Positions 46,503-53,869 of a stretch of DNA of 53,869 nucleotides are shown here, one piece after another. This DNA comes from Bacillota bacterium (GTDB taxonomy: Bacteria; Bacillota; Sulfobacillia; Sulfobacillales; Sulfobacillaceae), in contig JAKACM010000022.1 in NCBI GenBank assembly GCA_021821465.1, forward strand, positions 1 to 53,869, in the 5' to 3' direction. Position 1 is the stretch's first letter; every line of letters starts with the position of its first letter. The notes beneath the pieces are model-generated. The model saw nothing but the letters and a program-made list of their open reading frames with translations, did not search any database and was not told the DNA's origin. The position numbers and the translations under genes are program-made.

Positions 46503-46513
46503 CGGGACGGGGG
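46489..46513 (-). terminator. Terminator hairpin, aligned for the reverse-strand gene
   Basis: CCCCCGTCCC (46489-46498) and GGGACGGGGG (46504-46513) form a perfect 10-bp GC-rich stem. On the reverse strand it is followed by TTTTGTTT, a proper U-tract, so it should terminate the small membrane-protein gene. Forward transcripts from cydC also cross it but meet no T-run. The cydC stop codon (46500-46502) lies in the loop. Confidence 0.85.
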
Positions 46514-46575
46514 ATACACCTCAGTAGTCGAATCGAGCAATATTGACACTTCTGTTCTTCCCGTGGACGAGTAAA

Positions 46576-46839
46576 CTAATACCGGAGAGCTTTGTGATGA
46601 TCTTTTGGCAATGAAAGGTAAGTTATCACACCGCCACCCACGGCCCATAGCCATACGGCAACACTAATCGGCCATAGCAATCCGCCGGCCAAACCAAAAG
46701 TCAATACCTTCAGGATCCACAAAGTGAGCAGAAGACCAAGTTGAACGACTCCGGAAGCAAATTTTCCCATGATTAAAGTTCCCACACCGGGAAGGAAAAC
46801 ATTGACCACAGTCCCCGCTAATGTCAGTGCTTTGCGCAT
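46576..46839 (-). CDS. Small membrane protein, TM2-like
   Basis: The 87-residue protein begins MRKALTLAGTVVNVFLPGVGTLIMGKFASGVVQLG and has two to three hydrophobic segments. The PGVGTLIMGKFxxGxxQ part resembles the turn of TM2-type small membrane proteins. Function unknown. The ATG at 46839 follows AAGGTGG; a longer frame (to 46974) lacks a site. It has an extended -10 promoter upstream and a strong terminator downstream. Confidence 0.75.
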   Translation of the reverse strand: MRKALTLAGTVVNVFLPGVGTLIMGKFASGVVQLGLLLTLWILKVLTFGLAGGLLWPISVAVWLWAVGGGVITYLSLPKDHHKALRY

Positions 46840-46900
46840 AAAAACCACCTTGCTTTCCCTGAAATTTCGCGACGTAAGATGGTGGCTATACTTTTTTATC

Positions 46901-46909
46901 ATTATAGCA
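46901..46909 (-). promoter_or_regulatory. Promoter of the small membrane-protein gene
   Basis: On the reverse strand TGC-TATAAT (-10 hexamer 46906-46901) forms an extended -10 element; TTGTGA stands 15 bases upstream as a weak -35. It lies about 60 bases before the ATG. Confidence 0.6.
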
Positions 46910-46974
46910 CACGAGACGGGCTCACAAGAAGGGAACACCGTCTGTCTGTGAAAATTCCGGGAAGGACAAGCCAC

Positions 46975-47589
46975 AGGTCAAAACTATACGGCAAGACAAA
47001 ATCAAACAGGCAAACTCTTATCCTTGGTTGCGGGTTGGGTATGGACCTCCTTTGGGGCCTTGTTCACACGAATCGGAGGGAATTCCAGTAATCTCGGCGA
47101 AAAAGCGACGGATCGGTTAGCAGCTGATGGTGGGAACGGATCTTTGATTGCGCAAATCGCCGAAGAATGCGCTGAAGACGGAAGAGCTAGCGTCACCAGT
47201 CCAGTTTTGTACCCAATATTGGTAAATCGAGACTTTCTATGATGCTATAATCTGTGTGAAGTGAGAAGAAGAGTTCTTGCCATTCGAATTTGCTGCACCT
47301 AATGCCGAGCTTGCGAGGGGGACGCATTTGTCAACGACCCTCTCTAAAGGACGGAGCTTGGCGCAATTCACGCACAAAACGTGAGGATTCTTCAAGCTGG
47401 GCTGACCAGGGAAAGCGGTAAGATGTTCGGAAATCATATCCACTGAGGAGGCATTTTGTGGAAAAAGGGTAGAAAGTGCCCGGTTCGATTAAGCCGTAGG
47501 ACGGTATGTTAATGGCGAAGAGCAGGACAAGATAGACATTAATAAAAAGAAGAAAGCGATGGTTCAAAGCTGTTTGGCAAGGAGATGGA
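46975..47589. other. Gene-free interval before pxpA
   Basis: I find no supported gene in these 615 bases. TGC-TATAAT at 47243-47251 is a good extended -10 element facing pxpA. It would give a leader of about 330 bases. The leader did not match any riboswitch class I know. Short frames on both strands lack ribosome binding sites. Confidence 0.4.
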
Positions 47590-48366
47590 ATGATGTCGAT
47601 GATAATTGATATTAATTGTGATATAGGCGAAAGTTTCGGAGTATACCGCATGGGTGAGGATGTGAAGATGATGCCTTACATCTCTTCGGCCAATGTAGCC
47701 TGTGGTTTTCACGCAGGGGATCCCCGAGTCATGCACCACACTGTGAAAATGGCCAAAGCTCATGGTGTGAGGGTGGGGGCACATCCGGGATTTCCGGATT
47801 TGGTGGGATTCGGAAGACGGAACTTCGATATGACTTACGAACAGATTCGCACCGATGTTCTTTATCAGTTGGGGGCCTTGTCGGCATTTGCCCAGGATGC
47901 CAAGTGGCCATTACAGCATGTGAAACCTCACGGTCAACTGAATAACATGGCCATGATTAACCCGGAGTATGCCGAAGCCATAATTGACGCGGTTTATCAC
48001 TTTAATCCCGAACTCCTCGTCATCAGCTATGGCGGGCTGTTAACGGAAATGGCCCTTCAACAGGGACTGATGGTGGCTTATGAAATATATGCCGATCGGG
48101 AATATCAGGCAGATGGACAACTTATGCCCCGCAGCATGCCCGGAAGTGTGATTCAGGATGTCGACACGATTTTGGAACGTACGATGCGAATGGTTACCGA
48201 TCAAGAAATTGTCGCCGTGACTGGCGAGCATTTGCCTCGAAAGATTGACACGATTTGTATTCACGGAGATACTCCCGGAGCCCATGAAATTGCCCGGCGT
48301 TTGTCGGCTTTTCTTCAGGAGAATGGCATTTCCATCGCACCATTGAAAAGCGCCGCCAACACTTAA
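47590..48366 (+). CDS. pxpA: 5-oxoprolinase subunit A (LamB/YcsF family)
   Basis: PxpA with PxpB and PxpC hydrolyses 5-oxoproline to glutamate in an ATP-dependent way. The 258-residue product shows the family start IDINCDIGESFG, then ISSANVACGFHAGDP, HPGFPDLVGFGRR, KPHGQLNN and ICIHGDTPGA. ATG 47590 follows AAGGAG; alternative ATGs lie three and nine bases on. pxpB and pxpC are not adjacent; the next gene is a GntR regulator. Confidence 0.93.
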   Translation: MMSMIIDINCDIGESFGVYRMGEDVKMMPYISSANVACGFHAGDPRVMHHTVKMAKAHGVRVGAHPGFPDLVGFGRRNFDMTYEQIRTDVLYQLGALSAFAQDAKWPLQHVKPHGQLNNMAMINPEYAEAIIDAVYHFNPELLVISYGGLLTEMALQQGLMVAYEIYADREYQADGQLMPRSMPGSVIQDVDTILERTMRMVTDQEIVAVTGEHLPRKIDTICIHGDTPGAHEIARRLSAFLQENGISIAPLKSAANT

Positions 48367-48398
48367 GTCGTTGAGGACAGCTTTCGGGAGGAGTGAGT

Positions 48399-49109
48399 GT
48401 GAGTAAGGATCTGACGTTAAGATCGACATCACATTTGAAGCTAGAACCAATTGTTGCACAAAGTGTTGCCGAAGAGGTCTATCAACGACTGCGTCAAGCG
48501 ATAGTCGACGGTGATTTAAGCCCCGGACAACGTCTTATTGAACGTACGATTGCCGACTCCTTGCAGGTGTCGCGGACTCCGGTGCGAGAAGCCCTCAAAC
48601 AACTGACGACAGAAGGGCTAGTGTGCATGGACGGACATCGCGGATTGATTGTAGTGAGGCTGTCCATTGAGTTTATTCGCCAAGCTTATCAAACGCGAGA
48701 GGTGTTGGAAGGCTTGGCGGCCAGGCTTGCAGCACAATGCCGCTATGATCCCGAAGATATGGCTAAGCTGGAACGGGCATTGGTTGCGATGGAATCAAGA
48801 TCTCTTTCCAATAAGGAATTTGACACCGTCCATGCCACATTCCATGACACCATAACCATTATGGCCGGAAATAGCTATGTTATCCGGTACTTGCAGGATC
48901 TGGAGGTTTTCCGAACCCGAATGGTGTCTTTGGAATGGATTTCAAAAAACCGGGTATATGCGTCCTTTCCCGAACATCGAACAATTGTGCAAGCCATTCG
49001 GGAAGGTCAACCCGACCAAGCCGAAGAACTGGCCAGACTTCATGTGGTGAAGACGCGCGAGAGCTTGATTAATCGGTTAACCCGAGATAGTCCGGTTCAA
49101 CATGGATAG
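48399..49109 (+). CDS. GntR family regulator (FadR/FCD subfamily)
   Basis: The N-terminal winged helix-turn-helix is clear: EEVYQRLRQAIVDGDLSPGQRLIERTIADSLQVSRTPVREALKQLTTEGLV. The C-terminal all-helical FCD effector domain follows (about residues 95-225). GTG 48399 is preferred because GGGAGGAG overlaps the in-frame GTG at 48393. It lies 32 bases behind pxpA on the same strand, so it probably controls pxpA in response to a small acid (inference). Confidence 0.92.
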   Translation: MSKDLTLRSTSHLKLEPIVAQSVAEEVYQRLRQAIVDGDLSPGQRLIERTIADSLQVSRTPVREALKQLTTEGLVCMDGHRGLIVVRLSIEFIRQAYQTREVLEGLAARLAAQCRYDPEDMAKLERALVAMESRSLSNKEFDTVHATFHDTITIMAGNSYVIRYLQDLEVFRTRMVSLEWISKNRVYASFPEHRTIVQAIREGQPDQAEELARLHVVKTRESLINRLTRDSPVQHG

Positions 49110-49443
49110 AGTAGGCGGACCTCTTTCACGGTTAGCTCCCCGGTGGAGGGCTTATGGGTTCCCCATGCGATTGGGCATTGGCTCTATGCAAAAATTTCCC
49201 TTACGATCTGAAGGGACAGAATAGGGAGGTTGCGACCCTCAAAAGACAGCTGCCTGCGCCCTATGGCCTGCACCAAGGAAGCCGCTTGCCAAAGGGTTGT
49301 CTGATGGCCAAGCGGCATTCCGAAGGGAAAGGGTTCCATCCAAGGGTAGGAACTGGGGAATAAATTTTCCCCCTGCCGATAAAGATAGTGAGGGGGTTTA
49401 CGGCAACTTTGATAAGGTAGGCAGGAGACTTCCTGCCAAACAA
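49110..49443. other. Interval with hairpins, possible IS-end remnant
   Basis: No gene is seen in this convergent gap. GCCGCTTG (49281-49288) pairs with CAAGCGGC (49308-49315). CCCCCT (49369-49374) pairs with AGGGGG (49391-49396); read on the reverse strand, AAACCCCCTCACTATC followed by AGGGGG resembles an IS200/IS605 left end, but no tnpB follows. GGCAGGA (49421-49427) pairs with TCCTGCC (49432-49438) close to the methyltransferase stop. Confidence 0.35.
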
Positions 49444-50221
49444 TTATTTGTCCGCCACAATAAATAAGTAGTCGCCTAACAGGCTTATGTACTTTTGAAT
49501 CACTTTCGATATGTTCCCACTGATGATGTCATGTCTTAACCTCTCACAACCATCCTCAATCTCTCCTGGTGTGGCTATGTTGGCGAACGTTGAAATACCG
49601 CGGCGTACAAAAGAATCTAAATACATTTTCGGATTATGCTTCCCGCTATACAAAAAGAGATCCTGCAAATCAGGTTCAATGAGGAAGGATTCAGTTCCCA
49701 CTATATTAAAGCCTGCAGCCTGTAACGTTGTCATCAGCTTGTTCACTGTCGGCATTTGATTACAAGAGACTTGCATGGCCCGAGGAAAGTAGGCATTCAG
49801 CCAGTAGTTTTTCATTTGTTCCGGAGCGGCCGTGAATATTACCAAACGTCCTTGCTGGAGAACACGGTAGATTTCCCGAAAGGAAGTTGAGATCGTTAAA
49901 ATGGTGAATTGCAAGAATACATGTTGCTCCGAGAAATGTTTCGTCACCAAATGGCAGAGAATTTGCTTCCGCTCTCACCCATGAGATATCATCTCTTTTC
50001 GATTGGGCTTTTCGGAGCATCTCCAGTGATATGTCCGCACCCGTCATGATGAGTCCCTTTTTAGCCAGTTCAACGGTATAATTTCCGGTTCCGCAGGCCA
50101 CATCGATCACCGGATCGCCTTTGTGAGCACGTAAGTGCAGCGCGATTCTATGCACAATTTCCGGGTCTGCTCTACGGGTAACGTCATAGCCTTTGCCTAT
50201 CCTATCGTATAATTGTCCCAC
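49444..50221 (-). pseudogene. SAM-dependent methyltransferase with frameshift
   Basis: Two overlapping reverse-strand frames together form one class I methyltransferase of about 258 aa. The first (from GTG 50221) has YDRIGKGYDVTRRADPEIV and the SAM motif VIDVACGTGNYT, through LAIHHFNDL. The sequence then continues in another frame as TSFREIYRVLQQGRLVIFTAAPEQ to the stop at 49444. Removing one A in CTCAACTTCC near 49890 restores a single frame. It may be a recent pseudogene or a sequence error. Its substrate is unknown. Confidence 0.75.
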
Positions 50222-50566
50222 TTTGAATTCCCCCGAGAGACATTATCGGAAAGCTTGCCCGCTTTCCTTCCTAATCATGACTGTGACCCTCGCACGGGGC
50301 AAGCCCCGTGGGTTCTGTGGTGTGTTGCTTCTTTGCATCGTACCATGTCCCTCTACTGTATGTTGAGCACTTTGGAATACGGCACTGAGAGCATCCTCAA
50401 AACTATTCAGCGACCACACGCCATCGGATACATTGGCGGTCGCCTTCTCCACATCCTAGAGTGTGGAAGGAAGTTGAGTCCACTTCCTTAAAGCGTGCAG
50501 GTTACGCGACTGTCAACCGGTAGAATACTTCAAAGTGATCATTGCACATTTCTCGCCTGGGCTGTG
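50222..50566. other. Interval between methyltransferase and transposase remnant
   Basis: No gene recognised. CACGGGGC (50293-50300) and GCCCCGTG (50303-50310) form a perfect 8-bp stem with a 2-base gap. The rest looks like decayed sequence next to the transposase remnant. Confidence 0.35.
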
Positions 50567-50893
50567 TCAATGTATCATCGGCGCACGCAGTAAAGCAAGA
50601 ATGCGCCGTACAAATCTCTGTGTATTTGTCATTCGTCTGCCGAGTTTCTTCTTGTGCTTCTCATCGAGTCTGGGATCATATTGGCTGGCGGCAAATGTTA
50701 CATCGTTGACTGTGTCGACGCGGCCGCCGGTGTCCTTACAGATTTGCTTAACTCGGCTGAGGAAGTACCCGGGGCGGGGTTGCGATTTCTGTATGCTTTT
50801 CCCGACTCGTGGGCGCCGTTTCATCCGCTTCGTCTTTCTGCTTCTTTCGTTTTCTGCTGGAGGGGCTTGAATTTGGCCTGCGCTAAGACTCTA
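50567..50893 (-). pseudogene. Probable transposase C-terminal remnant
   Basis: A reverse-strand frame reads RKTKRMKRRPRVGKSIQ, then FLSRVKQICKDTGGRVDTV, ASQYDPRLDEKHKKKLGRRM and RFVRRILALLRA. The order basic stretch, GKSIQ, GGRV, SQYD, KKxLxxR, then a helix resembles the C-terminal part of TnpB-like or related IS transposases, in which the tail reads KKPLSQR followed by RDLYSAFL. No N-terminal part is present and upstream frames contain stops, so it is a fragment. The assignment is by pattern only. Confidence 0.42.
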
Positions 50894-50976
50894 TTCGGAG
50901 AGCCTAGGTCCAAAACACCCCCCTGAGTTCTCTATTCGCACACAATTGCCCTTTCTCTCTTTTGGTAAGACGCTCT

Positions 50977-51222
50977 TTACCGGTTGTCCTTCAACCGTTG
51001 AAGAGAAGTCTCAGAAGGGTCCGGATCTGGTTCCCACCACCATAAATCCTCGATTCGACAGTTTAGGGCGTCAGCCAAATAAAATGCCCAAGGAAGCGAA
51101 GGCAGGCGTTCACCCTTTTCCCAACGGGAAATGTGTCGGGGGTCACAGCCAATTTTGTCAGCTAATGTTTTCTGCGTAAGGCCACATTGTTGCCGTTGAA
51201 CGGCTAATCCATTTTTCCACAT
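50977..51222 (-). CDS. XRE family regulator coupled to rsr
   Basis: This 81-residue protein is almost entirely a Cro/CI-type helix-turn-helix: VQRQQCGLTQKTLADKIGCDPRHISRWEKGERLPSLPWAFYLADALNCRIEDLW. Its ATG overlaps the rsr stop as TAATG, so it is translated behind the Rsr protein. A perfect palindrome in the spacer of the upstream promoter (53116-53133) is a natural candidate for its binding site, which would make the unit autoregulated. That link is inference. Confidence 0.88.
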   Translation of the reverse strand: MWKNGLAVQRQQCGLTQKTLADKIGCDPRHISRWEKGERLPSLPWAFYLADALNCRIEDLWWWEPDPDPSETSLQRLKDNR

Positions 51223-52790
51223 TATAGTGGGGTTGCACGGATTTTGTCTGTCATGGTCTGAGATTGGATTACGTAGGCCACATAATGCAGAACTCGGTCA
51301 CTCCATCCGTAAACATAGTGCACGTCCTCTTCTTGTGGGGATACGACACGGGTTCCGCTGGGAGCCAACTGAATGAGTACTGCGCGGGCTTCGGGTGCGA
51401 ATTGTTTGTAGTTGTGCCACGCTTCAGGGAAATTTCCTCGATAATACCACCCTCCCGATGCACTCCAATCTTCTGAATCAGTGAGACCGATAAAGAGATC
51501 AACCGCTTTTCGGGATTGATAGAGTTTTCTTAAGGGTGCCGACAAATCCGTTCCGCCTCCTTGGAGTTGACCAATGAGTTGGGCCAAGGTAACCAACGAA
51601 TCGCGCCCATTACCCGCCACTGGCAGGACGTCGGTGCCAAAAGGCAAAATGGCGGCATCAGGTTTTGTTTTCCATATTGCGGCCGTAAACAATGCAGCAA
51701 TCGTTGCGGCAGAAGTGTGGCGATTGATCATAGTGCCACTCATCGAACCCGAGACATCACAAGCCACAGCGATTTGAATAGGGCCAAAATCCGGCACGTT
51801 CGCGAGCGATATTTCCAAGGCTTCGTAGATGGCATTGGTGAGGGCTTGCAGCACTTGATCATAAAGTGATTGCGCGGCAATATAGTACCGAAACGGAAAT
51901 TGCATGGCCTTGGCAATACGTCGGGGGTTGGTTAATATACGTATGGCCTCTTCCACATTGGCCGGATTATCCCATACTTTTGCCTGCCCCATTGCACGCA
52001 AGGATCTCAACAGAAACATATAGGGAGCATGTTGGAGCAATGCCGTCCACACCGCGCTATCCCCGTGGGATACGCGTGGCATAACCGCTTCAAATGGCAA
52101 ATTATAGGATGTTATGGCAAGCAGTGGATCGATTTCACCATGACTTAGTGATTCCAAAGCAATAATGGGTTCAGGCGTCTGGGTCGGATTTATTTTTCCT
52201 GTAACCAGCCAACGAAAAATGGCGTCTTGTTGCTGGGAACTCGGAGCCGGATGAGTGAGCCGCAGAATATTTTTCAGACTCAAGCGATCACTCGTTGCGG
52301 CATATTTAATGGCTTGGTAAGCGTCTAAGTGCGTATTTAGCCATGTAGCCACCAAACGTCGCACAATGCCTCCGTAACCGGAACGAAATTGACCGGATTG
52401 GGCCAGACCGACGAGATTACGCAAATCATCCCCCGTACGCACGATCCGATCGAAGATTCGCCGTCCCAACTCTTGGGCGCGAGGCCTTGACGACAAAAGA
52501 ACCATTAAAGCCACCAAAGGTGCGGAGCGCACGTAACCTTCGGTGCGCGCCATTACGGCAGCTTGTGCCAAGAATAAGGGATCTTTTTCCGCCATATTTT
52601 GACACAAAACTACGGTTTCTTGCGCCCAATGCTCACCCGTGGCATAGCATGTATGCCCCAATGTCCCTAAGAATAATAGTTCCGCTAAAGCTTCGGAATC
52701 ATAAGGTTTGTAGGCGGGAGCATGGGCATGATTCAGAATGTCGGGGGCCGGTGTGTGGCGTTGGGGGAATGTCCGGCTTAAACGTGACAC
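51222..52790 (-). CDS. rsr: Ro60-like TROVE + vWA RNA-binding protein (Rsr)
   Basis: The 522-residue protein is a bacterial orthologue of the Ro60 autoantigen. The TROVE helical-repeat domain covers about residues 25-310, and a von Willebrand A domain the rest. The metal-ion site is intact: DVSGSMSG (345-352), GGGTDLSAP (Thr 414) and LTDSEDW (Asp 438). In Deinococcus and Salmonella, Rsr binds Y RNA, and in Deinococcus it aids rRNA handling with PNPase after stress. Start is GTG 52790 after AGAAGGT. No rtc RNA-repair genes are adjacent. A candidate Y RNA lies directly upstream and an XRE regulator is coupled downstream. Confidence 0.93.
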   Translation of the reverse strand: MSRLSRTFPQRHTPAPDILNHAHAPAYKPYDSEALAELLFLGTLGHTCYATGEHWAQETVVLCQNMAEKDPLFLAQAAVMARTEGYVRSAPLVALMVLLSSRPRAQELGRRIFDRIVRTGDDLRNLVGLAQSGQFRSGYGGIVRRLVATWLNTHLDAYQAIKYAATSDRLSLKNILRLTHPAPSSQQQDAIFRWLVTGKINPTQTPEPIIALESLSHGEIDPLLAITSYNLPFEAVMPRVSHGDSAVWTALLQHAPYMFLLRSLRAMGQAKVWDNPANVEEAIRILTNPRRIAKAMQFPFRYYIAAQSLYDQVLQALTNAIYEALEISLANVPDFGPIQIAVACDVSGSMSGTMINRHTSAATIAALFTAAIWKTKPDAAILPFGTDVLPVAGNGRDSLVTLAQLIGQLQGGGTDLSAPLRKLYQSRKAVDLFIGLTDSEDWSASGGWYYRGNFPEAWHNYKQFAPEARAVLIQLAPSGTRVVSPQEEDVHYVYGWSDRVLHYVAYVIQSQTMTDKIRATPL

Positions 52791-52958
52791 GACCTTCTCT
52801 CCTTTGGCTTTGGAAAGCAGTAGTTATGACCGCACGGGTTAAGGGTCAGAAAGGACACACAAAAATCTAGCACAGAACCGCTGGGTTCAGATTGCATTCC
52901 ACGAACGTGAGCATTTGCGGCAATGAAAAGGACAAGAGTCTATGACACTCTTTAGAAT
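52791..52958 (-). promoter_or_regulatory. 5' leader of rsr between Y RNA terminator and start codon
   Basis: About 160 bases of read-through leader. AAGAGT (52952-52947) pairs with ACTCTT (52939-52934) and is followed by GTCCTTTTC. An imperfect CTGAACC/GGTTCTG hairpin precedes ATTTTTG near 52861. These could be further termination or processing points between the RNA gene and rsr. Confidence 0.4.
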
Positions 52959-53105
52959 AAAAATACCCCCGCATACAAGGGATCGAATGCGAACGACGTT
53001 TTTCCTGAAGCAAAAACTGGGTGAAAAAGAGTGAATGGCGTATCGGTTTTGGTTCTTGCTGTTCAAGGAGACTGTAGGAAGTAACGTCATTCGGTGCTCA
53101 CCCAT
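52959..53105 (-). ncRNA. Candidate Y RNA upstream of rsr
   Basis: On the reverse strand, starting near 53105, CGAATGACGTT (53093-53083) pairs with AACGTCGTTCG (53000-52990), 11 pairs including one G-U. After a small internal loop (AC against A), TTCCT (53080-53076) pairs with AGGAA (53006-53002). The enclosed loop of about 69 bases is partly pyrimidine-rich. After it, ATCCC and GGGGT can pair and ATTTTTATT follows, a plausible terminator. A bulged end-closing helix with a large loop is the known plan of Y RNAs, and rsr follows on the same strand. No tRNA-like module was recognised. Confidence 0.5.
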
Positions 53106-53110
53106 GAATG

Positions 53111-53139
53111 AGAATATCATCCAGTTGGATGATTGTCAA
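53111..53139 (-). promoter_or_regulatory. rsr/Y RNA promoter with palindromic operator
   Basis: On the reverse strand a perfect -35 TTGACA (53139-53134) and -10 TATTCT (53116-53111) are spaced 17 bases. The spacer plus one base is the perfect 18-bp palindrome ATCATCCA-AC-TGGATGAT (53133-53116). Occupation of this site would block RNA polymerase, so it is a strong operator candidate. Confidence 0.75.
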
Positions 53140-53643
53140 TGAACAAAGAAAAAATTTTCACACATGATCGGTTAGTCAGGTGACAGGGATGAGGCCCCAA
53201 AATCAGCACCGTAATGCACATTCTGGCGGCGTACACTGACACTCAATACATCAGATTACCGCCCTGTCTTTCTCCGACGAGGTCCAATCTGACTTATCTG
53301 GGGATGTATGAAAATTCTTGTGTGTCGAATTGAAGTTTTCGGGGCGCAAAATTACGTCAAATCGTTAAGAGAATAAAATAGAATAAAAAAAATGGGTATC
53401 CGGATTATCGTGTTGAAATGCTACAATATACACGTCTACAGATGTGCGCATGATTTTTCATGAGTATGTGCGTTGTTGAATATTTATCCGAATTACCCCT
53501 TGTGCTAGTAACTCAGCTAACGGGCAGCTAAATGCAATATAGATCCAACTTGTATTTCCGAGATAAGTGGTATAATTAGGGAATGATTCGGTGTCTAATA
53601 CAGATGATGACGAGCTAAAGTTGTCAATCTGAGATGAGGTTAT
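53140..53643. other. Gene-free interval right of the rsr promoter
   Basis: No gene is seen in about 500 bases. TGG-TATAAT (53568-53576) is a good extended -10 element facing the truncated methyltransferase that starts at 53644. The segment 53170-53310 (GGGATGAGGCCCCAAAATCAGCACC and following) looks like an insertion-sequence end, but I could not assign it. Confidence 0.4.
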
Positions 53644-53760
53644 ATGTCAGCTAGAAGATTGTTAACGGTCGATGAAGCGCGTAAGTACTATGATAGATTC
53701 GGAGCAAAACAGGATTCACAGAGCTTTTATGAAGACCCCGCTCTAGCGGAACTTTCCTAG
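53644..53760 (+). pseudogene. Truncated methyltransferase N-terminus
   Basis: A 38-codon frame starts MSARRLLTVDEARKYYDRFG and continues AKQDSQSFYEDPALAELS before a stop. This resembles the N-terminus of class I SAM-dependent methyltransferases (EARAFYDRFGAKQDxQAFYEDPAL), where the SAM motif should follow. Here it is cut off, and 22 bases later an IS-end-like hairpin begins. Disruption by an insertion is likely. An extended -10 promoter lies about 70 bases upstream. Confidence 0.6.
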
Positions 53761-53781
53761 TTAGCGGCCAAGAAAAGTGAA

Positions 53782-53804
53782 AACCCCTTGCGTAGCAAGG
53801 GGTT
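53782..53804 (+). repeat. IS-end-like hairpin at the window edge
   Basis: AACCCCTTGC (53782-53791) and GCAAGGGGTT (53795-53804) form a perfect 10-bp stem with a GTA loop. Its left arm AAAACCCCTTGC is identical to the left end of the tnpB element at 14521-14532, so it is probably the left end of a related element that continues beyond the window. Confidence 0.55.
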
Positions 53805-53869
53805 AAGGGATCTTTCCTGTATTATATACGGATTATGGGAGAGCGGGGAGACGAATGGCCCCGTGATCG

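Noticed and set aside
47237..47443. 68-aa reverse frame with a CVNC motif
   Set aside because: The sequence before its ATG is CCTCCTC, not a binding site, and no family is recognised.
47331..47651. 106-aa reverse frame over the pxpA start
   Set aside because: Antisense to pxpA, without a ribosome binding site or family pattern.
52875..52895. GGGTTCAGATT as a tRNA-like T-arm of the Y RNA
   Set aside because: The flanking bases do not pair to form the required 5-bp arm, and it lies outside the helix-bounded RNA.
1..53869. CRISPR arrays, tRNA and rRNA genes
   Set aside because: No regularly spaced direct repeats, no cloverleaf with a convincing T-arm and no rRNA core sequences were noticed on either strand.

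Overview
The window looks like chromosome of a Gram-positive, endospore-forming Firmicute of medium GC content. The run yqfC, yqfD, phoH, yqfF, ybeY, dgkA, cdd, era, recO, glyQ, glyS, ppsR, dnaG, sigA follows the order known from Bacillus subtilis, and yqfC/yqfD are sporulation-associated families. A DsrE-like protein, a cytochrome bd oxidase and general protein style would fit an acidophilic sulfur/iron oxidiser such as Sulfobacillus. That placement is inference, because no rRNA is present.

Layout. 1-3.7 kb: the end of dnaJ, then prmA, rsmE, a 50-aa Cys-rich protein, rpsU and yqeY. 3.7-6.3 kb: a lipoprotein and a reverse-strand pair made of an MqnC/MqnE-like radical SAM protein and a coupled protein of unknown function. 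6.7-27.5 kb: the conserved housekeeping block, interrupted between cdd and era by a tnpB-only IS200/IS605-type element. ppdK sits beside its regulator ppsR, and dnaG-sigA have their own promoter with an early terminator-like hairpin. 27.8-40.2 kb: mixed single genes and small units (asnB, a DUF2508-like protein, a DsrE-like protein, a TPR protein, ybaK, folE, ppc, tetR-fabF, a HisA-like protein, a lipid kinase). 40.2-46.5 kb: cydABDC behind an excellent Rex-type operator. 46.5-49.1 kb: a small membrane protein and pxpA with a GntR regulator.

The last 4.7 kb is the least ordinary part. It holds a frameshifted methyltransferase, a transposase remnant, and a reverse-strand unit encoding a Ro60/Rsr (TROVE + vWA) protein coupled to an XRE regulator. 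Upstream of rsr is a clear sigma-A type promoter whose -35/-10 spacer is an 18-bp perfect palindrome. The leader can fold into an 11-bp + 5-bp bulged helix followed by a terminator-like element. I read this as a candidate Y RNA gene, giving a self-regulated Y RNA-Rsr-XRE module. The window ends in a methyltransferase cut off beside an IS-end-like hairpin.

I see no tRNA, rRNA, CRISPR array or recognised metabolite riboswitch. All functions are read from sequence motifs and gene order; no searches were run.
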